Origin: Actinomycetota bacterium
GTDB taxonomy: Bacteria; Actinomycetota; Acidimicrobiia; Acidimicrobiales; CADCTF01
Assembly (NCBI GenBank): GCA_019348305.1
Contig: JAHWJQ010000040.1
Location: 1 to 13,789 of the forward strand
Direction: 5' to 3'
DNA length: 13,789 nt
The notes under the pieces were generated by a model, which was given only the letters and a program-made list of their open reading frames with translations, did no database searches and was not told where the DNA came from. Below, piece after piece: positions 1 through 5,883 of this stretch; the first letter of the stretch is position 1, and each line of letters begins with the position of its first letter. The position numbers and the translations under genes were made by a program.

Positions 1-289
1 CCACCAGCACGTACCCCTCCTCCCGGGCGTGCTCCCGCACGTAGCCGGCGAGGTCGTTGCGCAGGGCCTGCTCCATCTTGGCGATGACGTTTTCGTAGTC
101 CTCGCCGGCCACGGCCACGTCGAAGTGGTTGGGGGCGATGATCCCCCGGACGCCGACTGTGCGGCGTACGTCCATCTCCCGGGTAAGGCGCCGGCCTACC
201 TCGATCGGCGTGAGCCCGCGTCGGAACGCCTTGGCGAACACGCCCTCGACCAGCCGTTCGAGACGGCGCTCGAACTCCTGCAGTGCCAT
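1..289 (-). CDS. fhaA: FhaA-type protein, N-terminal DUF3662 domain (partial)
   Basis: The first 96 residues of a leftward gene are visible; the rest lies outside the window. The product begins MALQEFERRLERLVEGVFAK, followed by a region rich in charged helices, an EVGRRLTREMD stretch, APNHFDV, and a YENVIAKMEQALRNDLAGYV segment. This matches the DUF3662 domain at the N terminus of actinobacterial FhaA proteins. FhaA carries a C-terminal FHA phosphothreonine-binding domain and works with the PknA/PknB, PstP and FtsW/PBP cell-wall gene cluster. The ATG at 289 is chosen because family members start a few residues before FERRLE. The FHA domain itself is not visible. From memory, fhaA also lies beside a tRNA-Leu gene in Mycobacterium tuberculosis (Rv0020c and leuT), which would agree with the tRNA found here. 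The family call is firm; the symbol rests on that context. Confidence 0.85.
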   Translation of the reverse strand, partial: MALQEFERRLERLVEGVFAKAFRRGLTPIEVGRRLTREMDVRRTVGVRGIIAPNHFDVAVAGEDYENVIAKMEQALRNDLAGYVREHAREEGYVLV

Positions 290-341
290 GGCCAGCGGAG
301 CATACCCAGGCCCCAGCCAGCCGAAGCCGCTGAGCCATCGG

Positions 342-347
342 GTAGAT
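342..347 (+). promoter_or_regulatory. Possible -10 box of the tRNA-Leu promoter
   Basis: TAGATT matches the T-A-N-N-N-T pattern and lies 14 bases upstream of the mature tRNA 5' end. No convincing -35 box is visible at the right distance, so this is a weak candidate resting on position and the -10 pattern only. Confidence 0.3.
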
Positions 348-361
348 TGGCGGCGCGACTC

Positions 362-445
<84 letters not shown>

Positions 446-492
446 CTCAGTCGTCGCAGGTCAGCGTGGGTGCGCGGCAGGCGATTCGGGCC

Positions 493-521
493 GACTTCTA
501 CCGATCTTCTACCGGGCCGGT
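493..521 (+). repeat. Left arm-type repeats, candidate integrase arm sites
   Basis: CTTCTACCG occurs twice in tandem (495-503 and 506-514), and the second copy continues as CTTCTACCGGGCCGGT. The same double motif recurs near the other end of the element (10393-10422) with 15 of 16 identities over the longer unit. The block starts 46 bases inside the attL core. Paired short repeats flanking both cores of a tyrosine-integrase element are what arm-binding sites look like. The block also lies in the only promoter space available to the downstream nuclease-like gene. Confidence 0.7.
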
Positions 522-572
522 CGCGCGACGTCTGCCGCGCCGCGCTCTACCCTCGGCCCAAGGAGGCAGCGG

Positions 573-1802
573 ATGCGCGATAACCAGCTGCTCTTCGCAG
601 AGAGCGACCTGCGTCTGGTGCTTGAGGCCCACGAGCGAAAGATGCTCGATGAGATCGACGCAATCGAGGCCGACCGCTTGCTGAACACCAGCGACGACGA
701 CTGGTGCGCTTACCTACTGGACGAATACAGGGTCGACGTGCCGACTCTCGACGAGGGCGCCATCACCGTCGCCCAGCGAGAGGCCAAGATCGACGTCAGC
801 CGGGATCACGGTCGCGCGATCTTTGACCGAAGCCGCCCGTTTCACATCCCGGGAACCGCCGTGTCGTTCCACGTTCCGTTCACCGGCGATGCCGGACTCT
901 TCCGCTGCCGAGCGTCGACGTATACCTACAACCCGCCGCGAGCCATCATCGACGGACATGAGGTGCGGTTCGTCTACGAGCGGACGGATCACGATCCCGA
1001 GACGGTGAAACGGGCGTTCGACACTGATCTCGCCGCGGTCCAGCAGCACCTCGGGTACATCACGAACGATGTCCAGCCCTTCAATGCGAAGCTCGAATCC
1101 ACCGCCCGCGCCCGCCTGATGGCGCGCCGACAGAAGCTGCTGGCCGACCGTGGACTGGTGGCATCGCTTGGTTTCCCGATGCGTGAGCGCCCAGGCGAGA
1201 CGAATACCTACGTGGCGCCCGACGTTCGCCGAAAGCTTCCCCCGCCCAAGCCGCCGGCAGGCACGCCTCCGTTCGCACCGGAACCTGCTCTCTCTATGGA
1301 GCACTACGAGCACATCCTGTCGGTCGTTGCCAACATGGTGATGGTCATGGAGCGCAGTCCTGCCGCGTTCCGGACAATGAACGAGGAAGACATTCGACAG
1401 CACTTCCTCGTGCAGCTCAACGGCCAGTACGAGGGCCAGGCCACCGGCGAGACCTTCAACTTCGAGGGGAAGACCGACATCGTCATCCGCAGCGAGGGCA
1501 GGAACCTCTTCATCGCCGAGTGCAAGATCTGGAGGGGTCCGCAGGGTCTTACGGAAGCGGTCGATCAGCTCCTCGGATACTCAACCTGGCGGGATACCAA
1601 GACGGCAATCCTCCTCTTCAACCGAACGAAGAACCTCTCCTCCGTCGTCGAGAAGGTTCCGGCGACGATCGCGCAGCATCCGAACTACAAGCGGACCCTG
1701 CCGTACGGGAGCGGGACCGGCCATCGATTCGTGCTGCATCACAAGGACGATCCGGGCAGGGAACTCTTGCTGACCGTTCTTGCGTTCGACGTTCCCGCCT
1801 GA
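573..1802 (+). CDS. PD-(D/E)XK nuclease-like protein (putative defence cargo)
   Basis: The product is a 409-aa soluble protein. The ATG at 573 is preceded by AAGGAGG with a six-base spacer; the open frame upstream of it runs through the tRNA and is not coding. The N-terminal part (about 1-240) is an unrecognised domain with an HIPGTAVSFHVPF segment and a basic helical stretch near 170-190, ending in a proline-rich linker (222-238). The C-terminal part (about 245-409) carries a restriction-endonuclease-like signature: EED at 271-273, GKTD with Asp302, AECK with Glu316 and Lys318, and a downstream helix with Gln332 in DQLLGY. This D...ExK...Q order is that of PD-(D/E)XK nucleases, so DNA cleavage is the likely activity. 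It is the first gene inside attL, a common cargo position. No methyltransferase partner is present. Role in defence is inference. Confidence 0.72.
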   Translation: MRDNQLLFAESDLRLVLEAHERKMLDEIDAIEADRLLNTSDDDWCAYLLDEYRVDVPTLDEGAITVAQREAKIDVSRDHGRAIFDRSRPFHIPGTAVSFHVPFTGDAGLFRCRASTYTYNPPRAIIDGHEVRFVYERTDHDPETVKRAFDTDLAAVQQHLGYITNDVQPFNAKLESTARARLMARRQKLLADRGLVASLGFPMRERPGETNTYVAPDVRRKLPPPKPPAGTPPFAPEPALSMEHYEHILSVVANMVMVMERSPAAFRTMNEEDIRQHFLVQLNGQYEGQATGETFNFEGKTDIVIRSEGRNLFIAECKIWRGPQGLTEAVDQLLGYSTWRDTKTAILLFNRTKNLSSVVEKVPATIAQHPNYKRTLPYGSGTGHRFVLHHKDDPGRELLLTVLAFDVPA

Positions 1803-1818
1803 CGCGGACGCTGCCGGA

Positions 1819-2079
1819 TCAGGCGGGCGTGATCGCTCGTCGAACGAGGGCCTCGTAGTCCTCGATTGCACCGGGGAGTAGACGAAGGTGGACGACCTCG
1901 CCCGCCGGCTTCATCACGATCTCCACGACCTCGGCGACGGCGGGAGCGTCCTCGTCGCCAGCGACAACGATGGCGCCCGGCTCGATCAGGTTCGGATCGC
2001 GAGCTTCCCGTAGGAAGGTCCAGACGTAGCCGCTCTCGTCTTCGTCCATGAGATCGCAGGTGATGTCGACGCTGACCAC
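1819..2079 (-). CDS. Small acidic protein of unknown function, last gene of the integrase operon
   Basis: The product is 86 aa with a GTG start at 2079, two bases after the stop of the gene before it. A strong AAGGAGG lies 5-11 bases upstream, inside the end of that gene. It has an acidic start (ITCDLMDEDESGY), a valine-rich middle (GAIVVAGDEDAPAVAEVVEIV) and a leucine-rich end (VVHLRLLPG), suggesting a small beta-rich fold followed by a helix. There is no membrane segment, signal peptide or DNA-binding motif. I have an impression of similar small proteins in other actinobacteria but know no function. Its strict linkage with the 144-aa gene suggests the two act together. Its stop lies 16 bases from the stop of the convergent nuclease-like gene. 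Confidence 0.75.
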   Translation of the reverse strand: MVSVDITCDLMDEDESGYVWTFLREARDPNLIEPGAIVVAGDEDAPAVAEVVEIVMKPAGEVVHLRLLPGAIEDYEALVRRAITPA

Positions 2080-2081
2080 GG

Positions 2082-2516
2082 CTACCTCCTTCCCGGTCGC
2101 TGCCCACCATGGTACGGGTTCGCTTCGCCGGGACCCAGCGTTCCCAGGAGGGTCTTGAGGTGCTCGTCCGAGTCGCTCGTGAGCCTGATCGTGAAGTGCG
2201 GTCGCCCGAACGAGGGCAACAGCTCGAATCCGGCCGCCGTGAGCGCCCCCACGCGAGGTAGGTGGACAACCCGATATGAGGCGAACCGACGCAGCAGCCC
2301 CTCGAGCGATGCGGTACCGATGTCATCGAGGGCGCAGAACACGGAGACTCCCCACAGGGGCGCTCCGTCGAGCAGATACGCGTCGTGGGTCCTCCGGGCG
2401 TGGTCTCGCAGCCGAGCGAGTGTGGTCGGGCCACCCCGAACGACAACGACCGCGTCACCGGGCGGCGCTTCGGCTCGGAGCTGCGGGCGCAGCTCTTGTC
2501 GGTCGGGCTGGCTCAC
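2082..2516 (-). CDS. Conserved-looking protein of unknown function, translationally coupled to integrase
   Basis: The product is 144 aa. The GTG start overlaps the integrase TGA in a GTGA, so it is probably translated by ribosomes finishing the integrase. Residues 25-110 contain the most protein-like sequence: VVVVRGGPTT, LLDGAPLWGVSVFCALDD, YRVVHLPRVGAL and FELLPSFGRPHFTIRL. The pattern is of alternating strands and helices, with no membrane segment and no recognisable catalytic signature. A longer leftward frame beginning at 2777 overlaps the integrase in another frame and is rejected. The function is unknown; co-translation with integrase and the following 86-aa gene suggests a small module that is switched together with excision or integration. 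Confidence 0.75.
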   Translation of the reverse strand: MSQPDRQELRPQLRAEAPPGDAVVVVRGGPTTLARLRDHARRTHDAYLLDGAPLWGVSVFCALDDIGTASLEGLLRRFASYRVVHLPRVGALTAAGFELLPSFGRPHFTIRLTSDSDEHLKTLLGTLGPGEANPYHGGQRPGRR

Positions 2517-3859
2517 GCGTTTGACGCGTCGAGGACGAGGTCGGCGATGAGCTGCGCGGCTTCGTCGTGAAGGGTGGGCGAGACGTGGCTGTAGATCCCG
2601 AGTGTCACGGCGATCGTCGAGTGGCCGAGCCGCTCCTGTACAACCCGTGGGTGTACCCCGCGCTCCAGTGCCAGCGTCGCCCAAGTGTGGCGGAGTCCCT
2701 TCAGGGTCAGACGCTGCATCCCGTAGCGGGCGACCCGGCGCAGGAAGGCGTCGCTGACGGCGTCGGGCTTGAGCCACGAGCCGTCGGGCTGGTGGAACAC
2801 GAGGCCGAGGTCGTTGAAGTCGGGCCCGACGAGTAGGCGCTCCTGGAGCATGCGATGACGATGTGAGCGCAACACGGCGATCGTGGCGCGATCAAGCGAG
2901 ATCGGCCGGCGGCCGCGGGCCGTCTTCGGCTCGCCGATCGACACGTTGTTCCGGATCTGGATGATGGTCTGGACGACGCGCGCCCGGCCCGTCTCGAGGT
3001 CGACGTCACTCCAGCGAAGGCCGAGAGCCTCTCCACGCCGCATGCCGGTTGTGGCGATGAGGACCCAGAGGGCATGCAAGCGATCGTCTTGCGCCTTCGA
3101 CGTATCAAGGAACCGACGCAGCGTGGCAGCGTCCCAAACCTGGAAGCCGTCCGACTTCTGTCCGGCACGCGGCGGATCGGCGACGTCCGCGGGGTTGCGG
3201 ATCAGGCGTCCCCACCGCACGGCGTCCTTGAAAGCGCGGTGGAGGATCGTGTGGATGTAGTTGACGGTCCGGCGATCCAGCCCTTGTGCGGCCGGGGGCG
3301 TCGGCTTGGTGATCTGCCGTCGCAGCAGCGAGGCCAACGTGTCCTTGGTGATCTTGGCGGCCTCGGGCAGCTCGTGACGAAGCTGCTCGGCTGTCCCTCC
3401 AAGGCTGAGCCCATCCGCACGGAGCGCGAGCGCACGCTCGACGACCTGTTGCGAGTACCCGGCGCCGAGACGAGACGGTGGACGGCGTCCGCTCGAGAGC
3501 AACGTCGCGTACAGCGCATTGAGGACCCCCGCATCGACCTTCGTGAGCCGGATGGAGCCGACGTGGGGAATCACGTGCAGGCGCACGTTCCGGGAGTACG
3601 AGTCGAACGTCGACGGTCGCAGGGTCGGCTCGATCGCCTTCAGCCACTCGGTGAGGAACTCACCGAAGCTTTGATGCGACGGCTCGACGTACTCGCCCCG
3701 GTCGAGCTTGGACAGCAGGTCCACCCGGGCACGCTCCGCGGCCCGACGAGTGTCGAAGCCCGAATGCCACTTCTGCCGGCGCTGGCCGGTCGCGGGGTCG
3801 GGATCGAGCTCGATCTTGACGTACCACCGCCCGCCCTTCTTGACGACCGATCCCCGCAT
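2513..3859 (-). CDS. int: Tyrosine recombinase (integrase) of the element
   Basis: The product is 448 aa and should catalyse integration into and excision from the tRNA-Leu site. It has an N-terminal arm-binding-like domain (1-60), a SAM-like core-binding domain (about 64-210) and a C-terminal catalytic domain (about 240-440). Visible catalytic positions are Arg274 (TGMRRGE), Lys312 (PKT), Arg390 and His391 (LRHTWA), His413 (LGHS) and the nucleophile Tyr423 (IYSHV). Two oddities stand out. The usual His of the HxxR motif is Lys387. The core-binding domain also carries an extra segment (about 126-190) with an HTH-like stretch, VERALALRADGLSLGGTAEQ. The ATG at 3859 follows the XRE gene by one base with GAGGAGG upstream. 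The GTGA overlap at its end couples it to the next gene. Confidence 0.95.
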   Translation of the reverse strand: MRGSVVKKGGRWYVKIELDPDPATGQRRQKWHSGFDTRRAAERARVDLLSKLDRGEYVEPSHQSFGEFLTEWLKAIEPTLRPSTFDSYSRNVRLHVIPHVGSIRLTKVDAGVLNALYATLLSSGRRPPSRLGAGYSQQVVERALALRADGLSLGGTAEQLRHELPEAAKITKDTLASLLRRQITKPTPPAAQGLDRRTVNYIHTILHRAFKDAVRWGRLIRNPADVADPPRAGQKSDGFQVWDAATLRRFLDTSKAQDDRLHALWVLIATTGMRRGEALGLRWSDVDLETGRARVVQTIIQIRNNVSIGEPKTARGRRPISLDRATIAVLRSHRHRMLQERLLVGPDFNDLGLVFHQPDGSWLKPDAVSDAFLRRVARYGMQRLTLKGLRHTWATLALERGVHPRVVQERLGHSTIAVTLGIYSHVSPTLHDEAAQLIADLVLDASNA

Positions 3860-3860
3860 G

Positions 3861-4568
3861 TCAGTCCTCCTCGTTCTTGCCGTCGAAGTCGTCGAACGGT
3901 TCTTCGCCGGGGCGGTGTGCCGTCGATTGCAGGTAGCCCTGGGGGCCGAGGTTGCGGATCTTGAGGGCGAACTCGGCGAGGAAGTCTGCGACCTCGTCGA
4001 GGCGGTCGCCGTAGGTCTTGGCCAGCTCGGCGAGGCGGTATTTGCGCCAGGTGCGGAAGTGGTCGTGCCAGTTCCGGGCCGCAGCCTCGGCGCCGAAGAG
4101 GGCGGCGAGGACGTCGTCGACGGTGCCGGGGTCGGTGATGTTGATGTCGGACAGCCGCTCGTCGAGTTCGGCGAGTTGGTACTCACGTCCGAGGAGCGAT
4201 GCGTACAGCTCGGCTACGGGCCGCTCGGTGTCGGCGAGCAGCTCGCGGCGGGCGTCCGGCGGCGGGAGGAAGAAGTAGGCGATCGGCACCTCGAACACGA
4301 CCGACAGCAGGTACAGCTCATGGGCGTCGAAGCGCCTGCGCCGGTCACCGTCGAAGCCTCGCTCCATGGCCGAGATCGAGGCCTGCGGGAGGGTGTGCTT
4401 GGTCAGCCGGCCGAGTCGCTCGGCCACGCCCTGCTGGGTCCAGCCTCGTCGCTCGCGGATGGCCCGCAGGTTGTAGGAGACGACGGCGTTGACGTCCATG
4501 AGGGTCTGGCCATGTGACTCGGTGGTGAGCGACTCCTCCTCGGCGGGCTTCTTGCGGCCTCTCGGCAT
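3861..4568 (-). CDS. XRE-family transcriptional regulator
   Basis: The product is 235 aa. A helix-turn-helix of the Cro/CI type spans about 28-75 (YNLRAIRERRGWTQQGVAER, then ASISAMERG), followed by a VFEVPIAYFFLPPP segment typical of XRE proteins. The rest is a long helical C-terminal region with an acidic tail. The ATG at 4568 has AGGAG eight bases upstream; a GTG at 4583 in the same frame lacks a ribosome site. It is the first gene of the leftward operon XRE-int-144aa-86aa and is divergent from the excisionase-like gene. The likely role is to bind the GTTGT repeats between the two and repress the excision and transfer genes, with autoregulation. The target is inferred. Confidence 0.88.
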   Translation of the reverse strand: MPRGRKKPAEEESLTTESHGQTLMDVNAVVSYNLRAIRERRGWTQQGVAERLGRLTKHTLPQASISAMERGFDGDRRRRFDAHELYLLSVVFEVPIAYFFLPPPDARRELLADTERPVAELYASLLGREYQLAELDERLSDINITDPGTVDDVLAALFGAEAAARNWHDHFRTWRKYRLAELAKTYGDRLDEVADFLAEFALKIRNLGPQGYLQSTAHRPGEEPFDDFDGKNEED

Positions 4569-4591
4569 CGAGCTACTCCTCACGTCGCAAG

Positions 4592-4642
4592 GTTGTGCTT
4601 GACAACACTACTGCGTTGTAGCGCATAATGCAATCCCGTTGT
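4592..4642. promoter_or_regulatory. Divergent control region with GTTGT repeats and candidate promoter
   Basis: GTTGT occurs at 4592, 4615 and 4638, exactly 23 bases apart, and ACAAC at 4602-4606 forms inverted repeats with the first two copies. The second and third copies share a further GCATA at the same offset. A perfect -35 box TTGACA (4599-4604) lies among them, with CATAAT (4624-4629) 19 bases downstream as a slightly distant -10 for the rightward genes. The region separates the XRE regulator and the excisionase-like gene, so it is the expected switch of the element. The operator role and the regulator that binds here are inferred. Confidence 0.6.
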
Positions 4643-4667
4643 GAGGCATAGCAGAGGAGCGTGTCGA

Positions 4668-4880
4668 GTGCTGGACGACCTGCCGCCGTTCCTGACCGTG
4701 AACCAGGCCGGCAAGGCCCTGCAGTTGGGCCGATCGAAGACCTATGAGCTGACTGTGGAGTGGGAGGCCACCGGCGGCGAGCGCGGGCTCCCGTTCGTGT
4801 GGTTCGGGCGCCAGAAGCGCATCCCGCGGGCGGCGCTCGAGCAGTTCATCGAGCGCGGACTCAAGCCCGCGACGCGGTGA
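4668..4880 (+). CDS. xis: Excisionase-like helix-turn-helix protein
   Basis: The product is 70 aa with a GTG start at 4668, eight bases after AGAGGAG (4653-4659). An upstream GTG at 4641 in the same frame falls inside the promoter region and is less likely. The sequence FLTVNQAGKALQLGRSKTYEL followed by FVWFGRQKRIPRAALEQFIERG is a winged-helix MerR/HTH_17 fold of the kind found in Xis and AlpA recombination directionality factors. It probably bends DNA at the att arms to favour excision. It is the first gene of the rightward module, divergent from the regulator, as in related elements. The fold is clear; the excisionase role is from context. Confidence 0.82.
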   Translation: MLDDLPPFLTVNQAGKALQLGRSKTYELTVEWEATGGERGLPFVWFGRQKRIPRAALEQFIERGLKPATR

Positions 4881-5104
4881 CCATACGAGTCAGGGACAGT
4901 CGGGACGCCAAGCGAAGGCCCAGTCGCGCCCGCGCGGGGTCGCGCTGGTGGTCCTGCCCCGCCCGCCGATCGGGGTGCACGAGGGATTCGTGCTGGTCAC
5001 GCCCCTGCCGCCGCCGCTATGGGTTCCGCCCCTCCGCACCGCTGACCACCCCGCCACACCGTGATGGTCAGCGCTGCTACGGGGCGGAAGGGCGGCGGCA
5101 GGGG
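4877..5104. other. Candidate replication or transfer origin region
   Basis: The 277-bp gap between the excisionase-like and replication-relaxation-like genes is dense in symmetry. It has four copies of the TGGTCA/TGACCA motif (at 4877-4883, 4994-5000, 5042-5048 and 5065-5071). It also has a palindrome CCCGCGCGGG (4929-4938), a palindrome CCGATCGG (4966-4973), a hairpin GCACGA/TCGTGC with a five-base loop (4977-4993), and the large nested inverted repeat listed separately. No open frame here looks coding. Such structure directly upstream of a Rep-like gene is typical of double-strand origins, single-strand origins or oriT. Which of these it is cannot be decided here. Confidence 0.5.
5002..5104. 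repeat. Nested 103-bp inverted repeat
   Basis: Three perfect stems are nested around one 16-base loop (5049-5064). The outer stem is CCCCTGCCGCCGCC (5002-5015) with 5091-5104, 14 bp. The middle stem is TTCCGCCCC (5024-5032) with 5081-5089, 9 bp. The inner stem is CGCTGACCA (5040-5048) with 5065-5073, 9 bp. The middle and inner stems are separated by equal 7-base unpaired segments on both sides. This is far longer than an ordinary terminator. Confidence 0.9.
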
Positions 5105-5157
5105 GCTGGGCTGTGGGTGAGACAGGTGAGCGGCGGGCGGGGCAGAGGGAGGGGTGA

Positions 5158-5883
5158 GTGGTGAGGTCAAGTGCTGCGTCGAGTTTGTTTGTCGAAGAGG
5201 AAAGGTGGTCGACAGGGCGATCAGGCAAGACAGGGCGGATGGATCCGGGCGTCGGAGTCCAGATCACAGATCGGGACATCGACGTCGTCGGGTGGATCGG
5301 CGACCAGTACGCCGTGCGGCTCGACGTCATCCGCTGGCTGCTCGGCGGTGCGACGCCGCTCAGCGAGAGCCGAACCAGGGCGGTCGTTGCTCGCTGGCAG
5401 CGGGCGGGCTTGGTTGAGAGCCGGCGTTTCTTTGCCGGACAGCCCGCCTTCGTCTGGCCAACGCGCGGCGGCCTCCGACTGGTACGACCGGGTTGGCGCC
5501 ACCGACGCCCGACCGTGGCCCTCCTCGCCCACCATCACGCCGTTGCTCAAGTCCGGCTCCACATCGAGTCACGCGGCCAGGGAACCGACTGGGTGTGCGA
5601 ACGAACGCTCTACCGACAGCGACTGGCGCCCGGCGCCCACGTAGCTGACGGCACGTTCGTCAGCAGGCGCGGCCCGATCACGGCGGTCGAGGTCGAGTTG
5701 ACGGTGAAGGGCGCTGATCGGCTGCGGGACATCGTGCGCGACCTCACACTCGACCATGAAGCCGTGCTGTACGTCGTCGGGGACGCTGGAGTAGCGCGAG
5801 CGGTCAGCGCGGCGGTCCACGCGACCGGCGCGACGGACCGAGTCAGCATTGTTGAGCTCGACCGCCTCGCGATCGTTGCGTGA
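5158..5883 (+). CDS. Replication-relaxation-like protein
   Basis: The product is up to 241 aa. GTG at 5158 or 5161 follows AGGGAGGGG (5146-5154); an ATG at 5239 would remove a poorly conserved-looking leader and cannot be excluded. Residues about 36-110 form a winged helix (ITDRDIDVVGWIGDQY, then ARWQRAGLVESR), as in the Replic_Relax family (named for plasmid replication relaxation). Residues 125-200 hold HHHAVAQVRLHIE, ADGTF and VEVELTVKGADR. The order Asp164, Glu178/Glu180, Lys184 resembles a PD-(D/E)XK core. It lies just downstream of the nested inverted repeat and overlaps the ATPase gene. It may recognise the origin for replication or transfer and is the only candidate here for a nicking or initiator protein; that role is inference. 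Confidence 0.72.
   Translation: MVRSSAASSLFVEEERWSTGRSGKTGRMDPGVGVQITDRDIDVVGWIGDQYAVRLDVIRWLLGGATPLSESRTRAVVARWQRAGLVESRRFFAGQPAFVWPTRGGLRLVRPGWRHRRPTVALLAHHHAVAQVRLHIESRGQGTDWVCERTLYRQRLAPGAHVADGTFVSRRGPITAVEVELTVKGADRLRDIVRDLTLDHEAVLYVVGDAGVARAVSAAVHATGATDRVSIVELDRLAIVA

Noticed and set aside
337..346. Ten-base ATCGGGTAGA shared with 10427-10436
   Set aside because: The left copy lies outside the element, upstream of the tRNA, and does not keep the arm-repeat pattern; probably chance.
714..1403. 229-aa - strand frame opposite the nuclease-like gene
   Set aside because: It is the antisense shadow of a gene with clear catalytic motifs and a ribosome site.
1739..2458. Long - strand frame across the 86-aa and 144-aa genes
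   Set aside because: It is Ser/Arg-rich with no protein-like blocks, and it overlaps two well-supported genes in another frame.
2517..2777. Longer N-terminal extension of the 144-aa gene
   Set aside because: It lies wholly within the catalytic domain of the integrase in a different frame; the GTGA overlap gives a better start.
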